Below, in pieces: positions 51,168 to 59,498 of a stretch of 64,000 nucleotides of DNA. The notes under the pieces are model-generated. The model made no database searches. It had not been told where the DNA came from and saw only the letters and a program-made list of their open reading frames with translations. The DNA is taken from assembly GCA_964400675.1 (NCBI GenBank), contig CAYNVO010000003.1, positions 124,001 through 188,000 on the forward strand, written 5' to 3'. The DNA comes from 9FT-COMBO-48-23 sp964400675 (GTDB lineage: Bacteria > Chloroflexota > Dehalococcoidia > GIF9 > UBA5629). Made by a program: the position numbers and the translations under genes. Every line of letters starts with the position of its first letter. Positions within the stretch are counted from its first letter, which is position 1.

Positions 51168-52824
51168 TAAAGCAAATAACAATATCGCCATCATAGGTTT
51201 CTCAGCTACAGGCAAGTCAGTTGTTGCTCAAATAGTAGCCGAGCGCCTGAGTTGGACGTTAATAGACACCGACGATGAAGTAATTAAGCTCAGCGGTAAA
51301 ACCATCCCGGAAATCTTCAAGCATGACGGCGAGAATAAGTTCAGGCAACTGGAACGCAAAGTACTGAGCCAGGCTTGCAAGAAAAAGCAAGTAGTCATCG
51401 CTACCGGTGGCGGAGCTGTTATTGACCTCAAAAACCAGAAATCGCTCCTTGAGACCAGCGTTGTCGTTTGCCTGGAAGCCAGGCCGGAGACCATACACCA
51501 GCGACTGCTCAACGATAGTCTATATTCTACTAATCCTGTAGTTCGCCCCTTGCTTGCCGGAGATAATCCCCTGGAACGTATCAAGCATCTGAAAGCTAAA
51601 CGTCAATCCTATTATGCCATCGCCGACTGGACAGTTCATACCGATAACCTGACTCTCAATGAAGTGAGCCGGGAGGTGATAAAAGGCTGGCGGTATGTGA
51701 GCAAATATCACAGAAACAACCAATCCGCTAAAATCGACCCGACCTGTGCAGTAGAGACGGAGACAGCCAGTTATCCTGTTTTTGTTGATTGGGGAATACT
51801 CGACAGGCTTGGTGAAAAGATGACACAGGCTGGCTTGTCGGGCACAGCCAACATAATCAGCGATGAAACAGTTTTTTCCATTTATGGTGTCGGGGTTAAG
51901 AAAACGCTGGAAAAAGCCGGCTTTGCCGTCAACTGCTTTGCCGTACCACCCGGTGAAGCCTCAAAGAATATCGCTCAGGCTGTCAGGATTTATGACTTCC
52001 TCATTGAGCACCATGTAGAAAGAAACGACGTGATAGTTGCTTTAGGCGGAGGCATGGTTGGTGACCTGGCTGGATTTGTATCGGCCACCTTCTTAAGAGG
52101 CTTGCCCTGGCTTCAGGTGCCCACCAGCTTGATAGCCATGACAGATGCCAGCATCGGTGGTAAAGTAGCCGTCGACCACCCTCAGGGGAAAAATCTGATA
52201 GGTGCCTTTTATCAACCGCGCCTTGTCCTGGCTGACGTCCAGACCCTGACTACCTTGCCCCAGCGTGAACTTACTTCGGGTTGGGCTGAGGTTATCAAAC
52301 ATGGGCTGATTTTAGATGCCGATTTCCTGCAGCTGCTTGAAGACAATTTTAAAGACCTGATTAAGCTAAAGCCGGGTATTACTTCCAAAGTGATTGCCCG
52401 AAGCGCTGCTATTAAATGCAGAATTGTTTCTGAAGACGAAAAGGAGACCGGAAAGCGCACCCTGCTGAACTACGGGCATACCGTAGCCCACGGACTCGAA
52501 GCCGCTGGTAAGTATGACCGTTTTCTACATGGGGAAGCAGTGGCAATTGGAATGATGGCAGCAGCCAGGCTCAGCCATAGAATGGGGCATTTGTCGTCAC
52601 ATGATGTCGAACGCCAGAAGGCTATCCTGCAAAAATTCGGTCTGCCCACAGATTGCTCTGGCGTGTCCTTGACTGATGTGCTAGCTGCCATGGAACTGGA
52701 TAAGAAAGTTCGGGGTAAAGCAATCCGCTGGATTTTACTTGAAGACATCGGCAAGGCAGTGATACGCAGTGATGTGCCCCAAAAAGAAGTACTAAATGCT
52801 CTTAAAGAGGTAATAAAGTCTTGA
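51157..52824 (+). CDS. aroKB: Fused shikimate kinase / 3-dehydroquinate synthase
   Basis: A 555-aa bifunctional enzyme. Residues 10-175 are shikimate kinase, with Walker A GFSATGKS, DTDDEVIKLSG and ATGGGAVID. Residues 205-545 are dehydroquinate synthase, with ALGGGMVGDLAGFVSATFLRG, SLIAMTDASIGGKVAVDHP, KNLIGAFYQP and the zinc histidines in NYGHTVAHGLEA and LHGEAVAIG. Such AroKB fusions are known in a few bacteria (Thermotoga, from memory). The two steps are not consecutive in the pathway (steps 2 and 5). It overlaps aroC and the next gene. Confidence 0.95.
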   Translation: MPRSKANNNIAIIGFSATGKSVVAQIVAERLSWTLIDTDDEVIKLSGKTIPEIFKHDGENKFRQLERKVLSQACKKKQVVIATGGGAVIDLKNQKSLLETSVVVCLEARPETIHQRLLNDSLYSTNPVVRPLLAGDNPLERIKHLKAKRQSYYAIADWTVHTDNLTLNEVSREVIKGWRYVSKYHRNNQSAKIDPTCAVETETASYPVFVDWGILDRLGEKMTQAGLSGTANIISDETVFSIYGVGVKKTLEKAGFAVNCFAVPPGEASKNIAQAVRIYDFLIEHHVERNDVIVALGGGMVGDLAGFVSATFLRGLPWLQVPTSLIAMTDASIGGKVAVDHPQGKNLIGAFYQPRLVLADVQTLTTLPQRELTSGWAEVIKHGLILDADFLQLLEDNFKDLIKLKPGITSKVIARSAAIKCRIVSEDEKETGKRTLLNYGHTVAHGLEAAGKYDRFLHGEAVAIGMMAAARLSHRMGHLSSHDVERQKAILQKFGLPTDCSGVSLTDVLAAMELDKKVRGKAIRWILLEDIGKAVIRSDVPQKEVLNALKEVIKS

Positions 52825-53687
52825 AAATCGCCCTGAGTAGACAGTGGTCATTTCTGGACTATATCACCGTCCTGAAACCTGTAGAGACCAGCCTGCTTGC
52901 CTTTATCGGCATTTTCTCAACGATTGTCGCCGCCGGTGGCTATCCACCAGCCAGTGTCTTAGTTATCGTCTTAATTGCCCTGATTTTGGGTAGTGCCGGT
53001 TCCAACGGGCTTACCAACTATCTCGACCGTGAAGTCGATGCCCGTATGAGTAGGACTTCCAATCGAGCTTTGCCATCGAAGCGAATCGACCCTCCGCAGA
53101 AAGCGCTACCGCTTATCATCGGGCTTATAGTTGTCGGGCTAGTCTTAGCCTGGATATTGCACCCACTTTGCTTCCTGTTCGGCTTAATAGGCGTAATAGC
53201 TTCGTCGGTATGGCGCAAGACAATCTCGTGCACCTTTCTCGGTATTGTTGCCGGCTGCAGTCCGGTGCTCATCGGCTGGTTTGCTATAAGTCCGGCATTC
53301 AGCTCCACAATTCTCCTTCTATGCGGATTGGTGGCTATCTGGACTCCCATCCATGTCTGGACTGTAATGATTGCCAACCGCGATGACTATCTAAGTGCCG
53401 GTTTGCGCTACTTTCCCCTGAACTGGCCGGTCAAGGACGTGGTAAAGATACTTTTCGGCTTATCCATACTTCTCTATATTGTTTCCATCCTCCTCTATGT
53501 AGCCGCCGATTTTCACCTGCTTTATCTGATTGTTGCCAACATACTCGGTATCTTGATGATTTACGCCAATGCCCGCCTGCTATTCTCGATGACATCGACA
53601 GCCGCCTGGCAGGTATATAAACTATCAGCCTTTCCCTATCTGGGCATAATTTTCCTGACTATGGGCATAGATATCTGGTTAACATGA
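52821..53687 (+). CDS. ctaB: UbiA-family prenyltransferase, protoheme IX farnesyltransferase-like
   Basis: A 288-aa membrane protein with about eight hydrophobic segments. The prenyl-diphosphate motif NYLDREVDARMSRTSNRALP and the second region HVWTVMIANRDDYLSAGL match heme O synthases best. A heme-copper oxidase or heme A synthase is not in the window, so the product (heme O or another prenylated compound) is unproven. It overlaps aroKB by 4 bases and the next gene by 4, so all three are coupled. Confidence 0.85.
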   Translation: MKIALSRQWSFLDYITVLKPVETSLLAFIGIFSTIVAAGGYPPASVLVIVLIALILGSAGSNGLTNYLDREVDARMSRTSNRALPSKRIDPPQKALPLIIGLIVVGLVLAWILHPLCFLFGLIGVIASSVWRKTISCTFLGIVAGCSPVLIGWFAISPAFSSTILLLCGLVAIWTPIHVWTVMIANRDDYLSAGLRYFPLNWPVKDVVKILFGLSILLYIVSILLYVAADFHLLYLIVANILGILMIYANARLLFSMTSTAAWQVYKLSAFPYLGIIFLTMGIDIWLT

Positions 53688-55147
53688 ATATAGATGCTGA
53701 CCTTATAGACAAACTGGAAATCGCCTTCCATCCTGAAGCTGTTGCCATAGCCGGAGCTTCTGAAGACCCATTATCTTTCGGCCACCAGTTCCTGCGACAT
53801 ATGCTGGACTATAACTATACCGGACATATATACCCGGTGAACCCCAATAAAGAATCCGTCCTGGGTCTTAAAGCCTACCCGAGCTTGAGCAGTATTCCGG
53901 GACAGGTTGACTACGTCATCTGCTGTCTTCCGGCATCTATGGTACTGGACTTACTTTCCGAATGTCCTGCCAAAGGAGTAAAAGTCATTCACCTTGTTAC
54001 CGCTCGACTAAGTGAGACAGGTCGAAAGGAAGCCATAGAACTTGAAGCCAGGATGCTCCAGACAGCCAAAAAGCTGAACATCCGTCTCATCGGTCCGAAC
54101 TGCATGGGAATTTACTATCCACGAAGCGGGCTAGCCAACGGCTATAACTTGCCCAAAGAGGCTGGAACTATCGGTGCCGTGTTTCAAAGCGGCGGTTCGT
54201 CCACTATGCTCATACGCTATGGCGAATTGCGCGGCCTCCGCTTCAGTAAGGTTATCAGCTACGGCAATGCACTTGATATTGATGAAAGTGACTTCTTAAA
54301 TTATCTGGCACAGGATGATGAGACTGATATAATCGCTGCTTATTTCGAAGGTGTCAAAGACGGCAGAAAGTTTCTAAAGGCCTTAAGCGATGCAGCACGT
54401 GTAAAGCCTGTAATAGCTATAAAAGGTGGGCGCGGCAAAGCCGGTTCTAAAGCTGTTGCCTCGCATACTGCTGCTATTGCCGGCTCAACCACCGTTTGGG
54501 ACACAGTCTTCAAAAAAGCTGGGGTTATACAGGTTCAGGACTTACGAGAGCTCGTCGATATGCTCGTCGCCTTCTCTTTTCTACCTCCGATTTTTGGATA
54601 TAGGGCTGGAATAGCCAGCGCCGGCGGGGGACTATCCGTAATGTCGGCAGACATTTGCGAGGAGGCTGGACTTACAGTTCCACCGATGCCCCATGCAATC
54701 AGGCAGGAATTGAAGAAAAAAGCGCCGGAAGTATGGGATTGGATAGGAAACCCAATCGATATCTCCATAATGGGTGCGGTGTCCGTTGGTTTCGCCGAGA
54801 TAATCAGAGAACTGCCCAGGCTAATGATGGGCAGTCCGCACTTCGACTTTCTCATCGCTGAATTCAGTGATGACAATCCTTTTTTGATGGAAATATGGAC
54901 CGCTCTTGCTGCACGCCAAACCGAAGCATATATAGGTCTGCACAATGAGCAATTGAAACCACTGATTGCCGTGGTGCACAGTGAAGCCGCCACCGGCAAT
55001 CTACCGTCTTACCAGCGCTGGAATATACTTTCTGAGCAGAGAGCTAAATTTGCCGAAGCTCGGATTCCAACCTATTTGTCGATAGATGAGGCGGCAAAGG
55101 CCATTCGTAAGTTTGTAGATTATTGCCGGGCAAAATCAGGAAGATAG
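53684..55147 (+). CDS. Acyl-CoA synthetase (ADP-forming), CoA-binding alpha subunit
   Basis: A 487-aa succinyl-CoA-synthetase-like alpha chain. The CoA-binding Rossmann domain begins VAIAGASEDPLSFG, with RLIGPNCMGIYYP near residue 145. The phospho-histidine is in VASHTAAIAGS. The FDFLIAEFSDDN region belongs to the third domain. It should pair with the ATP-grasp subunit at 11486 to make ATP from acyl-CoA, or act in protein acetylation as other homologues do. ATG 53684 overlaps the ctaB stop. Confidence 0.85.
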   Translation: MNIDADLIDKLEIAFHPEAVAIAGASEDPLSFGHQFLRHMLDYNYTGHIYPVNPNKESVLGLKAYPSLSSIPGQVDYVICCLPASMVLDLLSECPAKGVKVIHLVTARLSETGRKEAIELEARMLQTAKKLNIRLIGPNCMGIYYPRSGLANGYNLPKEAGTIGAVFQSGGSSTMLIRYGELRGLRFSKVISYGNALDIDESDFLNYLAQDDETDIIAAYFEGVKDGRKFLKALSDAARVKPVIAIKGGRGKAGSKAVASHTAAIAGSTTVWDTVFKKAGVIQVQDLRELVDMLVAFSFLPPIFGYRAGIASAGGGLSVMSADICEEAGLTVPPMPHAIRQELKKKAPEVWDWIGNPIDISIMGAVSVGFAEIIRELPRLMMGSPHFDFLIAEFSDDNPFLMEIWTALAARQTEAYIGLHNEQLKPLIAVVHSEAATGNLPSYQRWNILSEQRAKFAEARIPTYLSIDEAAKAIRKFVDYCRAKSGR

Positions 55148-55196
55148 CTCGCAGGCTTCTGCCGGTTACCTCCCAAAAAATCGAGGAGTTCGAGGA

Positions 55197-56381
55197 ATAG
55201 ACAGTCATTTTACAGTAGTAAAGACCTGTCCGGAGACACAGGCACGACTTGGAGAGCTTATTACCAATCATGGCCTAGTGCCAACACCGGCATTCCTCCC
55301 CGTAGCCAGCCAGGGCACGGTCAAAACCTTAATACCCGAAGATCTCAAAGAAATCGGTATAAACATAATCCTGAGCAATACTTATCACCTTTATCTGCGT
55401 CCGGGGATAGATGTTATCGAGAAACTGGGAGGACTACACCGGTATATGGCCTGGGATGGGCCGATACTGACCGACAGCGGCGGTTATCAGGTCTTCAGTT
55501 TAGCCCGACTATGTAAGATCACCAATAACGGCGTCACATTCCGTTCACATATCGACGGCAGCGAGCATAACCTGACTCCTGAGGCAGTTATTGAACTTCA
55601 ACAGAAACTGGGCGCCGACATCATCATGACATTGGACGAATGCCCTGCCATTGGCGCCAGTATGGCAGCGATACGTGAAGCTGTAGATAAAACCTCCCGC
55701 TGGGCAGAGAGGTGTCGGAAATACCATCAAGGCTCTGACCAGCTTCTCTTTGGTATAGTCCAGGGAGGCATTTTCCCTGAGCTGAGGCATCAGTCGGCGG
55801 CTGCCATCACCTCTCTGGATTTCCCAGGCTACGCCATCGGCGGCTTGAGCATAGGTGAACCTAAGGAGACGACCTGGTCAATTGTGGCTGAAACAACGCC
55901 TTTATTACCTCCGGACAAGCCCCGCTATCTCATGGGTGTAGGCTCGCCTGAGGATATTATTGAAGGAGTAAGCAGGGGTATAGACCTCTTCGACAGCGCA
56001 CTGCCTACCAGGGTGGCTCGAAACGGCGCACTTTTTACCGCGCAGGGACGGGTAAACATAAGAAAGGCTATTTACAGGGTAAAGGAGCTGCCTGTTGATG
56101 CTGACTGCGATTGCTACACCTGCCGCATGTTTTCTGCTTCTTATCTTAGTCACCTGTTCAAATGCGAGGAGCTGTTAGCCTACAGATTAGCCACCATTCA
56201 CAACCTTCGTTTCATCGCCAGGCTGATGCAGAGAATAGAAGACGCCATTCGGCAGGGTACCTTCGCAGCTTTCAAAAACGACTTTCTGAGTCAATATCAG
56301 GTTACCGATGAGGAAGTCAGACTTGCCCAGAAGAAAAAATGGCTGAATTCACCACGACATCAACCCAACGCAAGCATCTAA
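55197..56381 (+). CDS. tgt: Queuine/preQ1 tRNA-ribosyltransferase, apparent ATA start
   Basis: TGT exchanges the wobble guanine of certain tRNAs for a queuosine precursor. Catalytic motifs DSGGYQVFSLA and DLFDSALPTRVARNG carry the two Asp residues, and the zinc site is CDCYTC with a downstream Cys and His. The first standard start, GTG 55278, would cut off a conserved N-terminus. The frame continues upstream through TVVKTCPETQARLGELITNH, which aligns with normal TGT beginnings, to ATA 55197. That ATA lies 8 bases after GAGGAG (55183-55188). No ATG, GTG or TTG occurs in frame upstream until the stop at 55116. So the start is either ATA or an ATG lost by mutation. The ATA form is 394 aa. Confidence 0.88.
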   Translation: MDSHFTVVKTCPETQARLGELITNHGLVPTPAFLPVASQGTVKTLIPEDLKEIGINIILSNTYHLYLRPGIDVIEKLGGLHRYMAWDGPILTDSGGYQVFSLARLCKITNNGVTFRSHIDGSEHNLTPEAVIELQQKLGADIIMTLDECPAIGASMAAIREAVDKTSRWAERCRKYHQGSDQLLFGIVQGGIFPELRHQSAAAITSLDFPGYAIGGLSIGEPKETTWSIVAETTPLLPPDKPRYLMGVGSPEDIIEGVSRGIDLFDSALPTRVARNGALFTAQGRVNIRKAIYRVKELPVDADCDCYTCRMFSASYLSHLFKCEELLAYRLATIHNLRFIARLMQRIEDAIRQGTFAAFKNDFLSQYQVTDEEVRLAQKKKWLNSPRHQPNASI

Positions 56382-56936
56382 TCCCAGCATAAGTATGTCG
56401 GTCTATCCGCAGGCGATTCTGCTAAGTCGCAGCGCTGTAAGAGGCAGTTTATAACGAGGAAGTCCTAACCTGAAATCATCCAGTGGATTTAAATCACAAG
56501 AATAATGACCCAACAAGTCACGGATAAAGTACCAATGCGCCGCATCGTAGTGTAAGTCTTGTCAAACTCAGCATAGATACCACATAATCTGGTGTCAAGC
56601 TCCGCATTAACAACAGACTGTGACAGGTAATACACTTTTTGGCAACTGTGTCCAGAAGCAAAAGTGGCTGCACTCACCGCGATACCAAGATGACACTATC
56701 TCCTGGTCCGAGATAACTGGTAGCCCAAGTTGTTTAAAATCTAGAACTTTTAGAGCCAGCTTTGTCTTTGCCTGGGTCGTGCAACAGGGCATAACATCTC
56801 ACTCATTGAACAGTACAGGCAATTGCGACCTAGAGAACAAAGTAAGCTTTCGTTGCCTGAACCAAACAATGTAGATACTGTCTCTAATCCCCTGACCCAT
56901 CTACGCACAATTCGCAGTGCTTCCGCCTGGAAATTC
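56382..56936. other. Gene-free stretch after tgt
   Basis: About 555 bases with only short overlapping frames on both strands, none with a ribosome site or recognisable motif. It may be decayed coding sequence or long untranslated DNA. Nothing can be named in it. Confidence 0.5.
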
Positions 56937-56966
56937 TTGACAGCGCATACGAGGACAGTCTATGAT
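56937..56966 (+). promoter_or_regulatory. Strong promoter of the signalling operon leader
   Basis: TTGACA (56937-56942) and TATGAT (56961-56966) are separated by 18 bases, very close to the sigma-70 consensus. Transcription would begin near 56973, about 270 bases before the first kinase gene. Confidence 0.72.
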
Positions 56967-57018
56967 ATCATTAGGCTGAAAGTTAATAGAGTACGAAGGA
57001 AGAAATGGGGGCTAGCAA

Positions 57019-57094
57019 GCGGTGTCTAAGATATTGGCCACCGGGACAGAGGGGAGCCAATGGTGAAACCGACCACTTTGGTGGTCGGTTTTTG
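57019..57094 (+). terminator. Structured leader ending in a perfect terminator hairpin
   Basis: AAACCGACCAC (57066-57076) pairs perfectly with GTGGTCGGTTT (57081-57091) and is followed by T residues. Just before it, ATTGGC pairs with GCCAAT around a loop containing CACCG, which can also pair with an upstream CGGTG, making a pseudoknot possible. The CCACC of that loop could compete for the terminator's right arm. The layout fits an attenuator or riboswitch; no known class was recognised. The terminator itself is firm. Confidence 0.75.
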
Positions 57095-57240
57095 TTTAAA
57101 AGGGGGTAATCAGACAAGGAATACTTCATGTATATGGCATGTAGCGCTGATGGCATGGCATAGGTCACGTCAATATCAGTATTAGCAGGTCAAACGATGA
57201 AGGACAAAGACAAGAGGGAAAATGAAGGAGGTGAATAGCG

Positions 57241-58599
57241 ATGAAAAGTCGTGATGCCATCTCCAACCGCAAGCCAAGGAAGGGGGCACCGGGCAAAACA
57301 AAAGGTCAATCAGAATCAGAGCTCGAGCTAGCACTAAGGCATCAAATTGCCAATATCTTCCTTACCGTCTCGGATGAGGACATGTATTGGAAGGTACTGA
57401 AAGTCATCCTGGATGCCACGGAAAGCAAGTATGGCGTCTTTGGATATATCGACGAGCAGGAAGCGTTAGTTATTCCCTCTATGCCCCGAGACATTTGGAA
57501 AAAATCTCAGATTCCCAACAAGACTATCATCTATCCCCGTGAAGCATGGGACGACAGCTGGGGTCGGGCACTTGTAGAGAAGAAGCCCTTTTATGCGAAT
57601 GAAGGCTTGCATGTGCCCTATGGACATATACCTATAGAAAGAGTTGTCTGTGTTCCTATTATACACCGTGGAAAGTGCATCGGTATCCTAGAAGTCGCCA
57701 ACAAGATGACGGACTATGGGCAGGAGGATGTCCAGTTATTAGAAAGCCTCGGTAACCAAATAGCACCTATCCTGAATGCTAGATTACAGAGAGATAGGCA
57801 GGATGAAGCACGCAAGAAGGCGGAGGAAGAGCTTAAGAAAACCGTGGCCGAGCTGGAGCGTTCTAATGCCGAGCTGGAGCAGTTTGCCTATTTCGCCTCC
57901 CATGACCTACAGGAGCCGCTGCGCATGGTGTCAAGCTACACGCAGCTCATAGAGAAGCGCTACAAAGATAAACTGGATGCCGACGCTCACGACTTCATCA
58001 ATTTTGCCGTGGATGGAGCCAAGCGCATGCAGCAGCTTATAAATGACCTGCTGACCTACTCCCGGGTAGGCACCGGCGGCAAGTCATTGGAACCCACAAG
58101 CTGCAAAAAGGTATTACATGACGCGATTGCCAACCTGGATGTGGCTATCCGTGAAAGTGGTGCCGTGGTAACCCATGACCCCCTGCCACCTGTTATGGCA
58201 GACGGAACACAGTTGTTGCAACTCTTCCAGAACTTAATCGGCAATGCCGTCAAGTTTCATAGCAAGAAGCCACCACGTGTGCATGTCTCCGCCAAGCCAC
58301 AAGGAGACAGATGGGTCTTCTCAGTAAAGGACAATGGCATCGGCATCGACCCACAGTACTTCGAACGCATCTTCATCATCTTTCAGCGTCTGCACGGTGA
58401 AGGGTATCTCGGCACTGGTACTGGTCTGGCCATTGCCAAAAGGATCGTTGAACGCCACGGCGGGCGCATCTGGGTAGAATCCGAGCCGGGCAAAGGGAGC
58501 ACATTCTACTTTACACTACCAGCAAAAGGCAAAAGGCGTAAGGCAACAGGCGAAAGAAGTGTCGCTCGGGATTCGGGACTCGTCGCTCGTAGCTCGTGA
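57241..58599 (+). CDS. GAF-domain sensor histidine kinase
   Basis: A 452-aa cytoplasmic kinase with no membrane segment. A GAF sensory domain occupies about 35-185. A coiled coil at 185-215 leads to a HisKA domain with His 221 in FAYFASHDLQEPLRMV. The HATPase has NLIGNAVKFH, DNGIGIDPQ, GTGTGLAIAK and ends FYFTLPA. The last 22 or so residues are low-complexity and encoded by GC-rich repeat sequence, which suggests that the original stop was lost. The ribosome site GAAGGAGGTG is excellent. A receiver-only regulator follows two genes later. Confidence 0.93.
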   Translation: MKSRDAISNRKPRKGAPGKTKGQSESELELALRHQIANIFLTVSDEDMYWKVLKVILDATESKYGVFGYIDEQEALVIPSMPRDIWKKSQIPNKTIIYPREAWDDSWGRALVEKKPFYANEGLHVPYGHIPIERVVCVPIIHRGKCIGILEVANKMTDYGQEDVQLLESLGNQIAPILNARLQRDRQDEARKKAEEELKKTVAELERSNAELEQFAYFASHDLQEPLRMVSSYTQLIEKRYKDKLDADAHDFINFAVDGAKRMQQLINDLLTYSRVGTGGKSLEPTSCKKVLHDAIANLDVAIRESGAVVTHDPLPPVMADGTQLLQLFQNLIGNAVKFHSKKPPRVHVSAKPQGDRWVFSVKDNGIGIDPQYFERIFIIFQRLHGEGYLGTGTGLAIAKRIVERHGGRIWVESEPGKGSTFYFTLPAKGKRRKATGERSVARDSGLVARSS

Positions 58600-58600
58600 G
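58561..58600. repeat. Left inverted-repeat cluster flanking the four-helix-bundle gene
   Basis: A short-period sequence built from CTCG/GTCGCTCG words. GTCGCTCGGG (58561-58570) is the exact reverse complement of CCCGAGCGAC at 58984-58993, and CTCGTCGCT (58579-58587) of AGCGACGAG at 58988-58996 and 59009-59017. It codes for the odd tail of the kinase. Confidence 0.75.
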
Positions 58601-58610
58601 AGAACGTGAC

Positions 58611-59006
58611 ATGAAGGTAAAAGATTATAGGGATTTGAGGGTGTGGCAGAAGGGAATCGAAATTGTAGACAAAGTATATGCCATGACAGATAGATTTCCG
58701 AAGGACGAATTGTATGGCTTAACTGGCCAGATTAGGAGGTCGGCAATATCCATCCCATCGAACATAGCTGAGGGGTTTGCCAGAAAGCATACCAAGGAAT
58801 ACAAGCAATTTCTATATTTCTCCTTGGGCTCATGCGCCGAACTAGACACACAGCTTGTTATTGCCAGCAGAAGGAATTATATAACGAGTCAAGTTGCAGA
58901 GGAATTATCTGAAGCCATAAACCACGAGGCTCGCATGCTTGTCACGCTCATCAATAAACTTCGACCAGCAACGAGAAACGAGCCCCGAGCGACGAGAGAC
59001 GAGTGA
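58611..59006 (+). CDS. Four-helix-bundle protein (S23 / 23S rRNA intervening-sequence family)
   Basis: A 131-aa all-helical protein. The KVKDYRDLRVWQKGIEIVDK start, FPKDELYGLTGQIRRSAISIPSNIAEG and KEYKQFLYFSLGSCAELDTQ are the family signature. Such genes sit inside 23S rRNA intervening sequences or as free cassettes, and their function is unknown. The frame extends to GTG 58596, but ATG 58611 gives the typical beginning. The C-terminal tail (PATRNEPRATRDE) is encoded by the right-hand repeat cluster. It interrupts a run of signalling genes and has inverted repeats at both ends, so it looks inserted. Confidence 0.9.
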   Translation: MKVKDYRDLRVWQKGIEIVDKVYAMTDRFPKDELYGLTGQIRRSAISIPSNIAEGFARKHTKEYKQFLYFSLGSCAELDTQLVIASRRNYITSQVAEELSEAINHEARMLVTLINKLRPATRNEPRATRDE

Positions 59007-59023
59007 CAAGCGACGAGAGGCAA
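58962..59023. repeat. Right inverted-repeat cluster flanking the four-helix-bundle gene
   Basis: Built from CGAG/GCGACGAG words and complementary to the left cluster (see the 10-bp and 9-bp matches listed there). It overlaps the 3' end of the four-helix-bundle gene and stops just before the strong ribosome site of the next regulator. Confidence 0.75.
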
Positions 59024-59042
59024 ATGAAAGGGGGGAGGGAGC

Positions 59043-59498
59043 ATGACAAGCGAAAAAACAGGTAGACCTATCGAGATTCTGCTGGTAGAGGATAACCCCG
59101 GAGACGTGCGTCTGACACAGGAAGCCCTGAAAGATGCCAAAGTGCTAAATAAGCTGCGCGTGGTCAGTGATGGCGTGGAGGCTTTGGCCTTTCTGCGGCG
59201 ACAGGGCAAGTATGCTCATGCTGTCCGGCCTGGCCTCATCTTGCTCGACCTGAACTTACCGAAGATGGACGGCCGAAAGGTGCTGGCGGAAATTAAAGAA
59301 GACCCCGACCTGAAACGCATCCCGGTGGTCGTCCTGACCATATCGAAGGCTGATGAGGACATTATCAAGACCTACGAACTTCATGCCAACTGCTACATCA
59401 CCAAGCCTGTCGACTTAGAACAATTTATGGAAGTGGTCAAAGCCATCGAGAACTTCTGGCTCACCGTGGTGAAACTGCCGCCGGATTACGCAAAATGA
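59043..59498 (+). CDS. CheY-like response regulator (Rcp1-type, receiver only)
   Basis: A 151-aa single-domain receiver. The acidic pocket is VEDNPGD, the phosphorylated residue is Asp 69 in LILLDLNLPKMDG, and the Thr and Lys switch residues are in VVLTIS and YITKPVD. There is no output domain. It resembles regulators paired with phytochrome-like GAF kinases, so the kinase at 57241 is its likely partner. GGGGGGAGGG is an exceptionally strong ribosome site. It overlaps the next gene by 4 bases. Confidence 0.93.
   Translation: MTSEKTGRPIEILLVEDNPGDVRLTQEALKDAKVLNKLRVVSDGVEALAFLRRQGKYAHAVRPGLILLDLNLPKMDGRKVLAEIKEDPDLKRIPVVVLTISKADEDIIKTYELHANCYITKPVDLEQFMEVVKAIENFWLTVVKLPPDYAK

Noticed and set aside
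52821..53687. Ubiquinone or menaquinone prenyltransferase
   Set aside because: The aspartate-rich motifs and the RDDY region match heme O synthase better, although the product remains unproven.
56489..56874. Short open frames on both strands after tgt
   Set aside because: They overlap one another, lack ribosome sites and motifs, and give low-plausibility proteins. Treated as a gene-free stretch.
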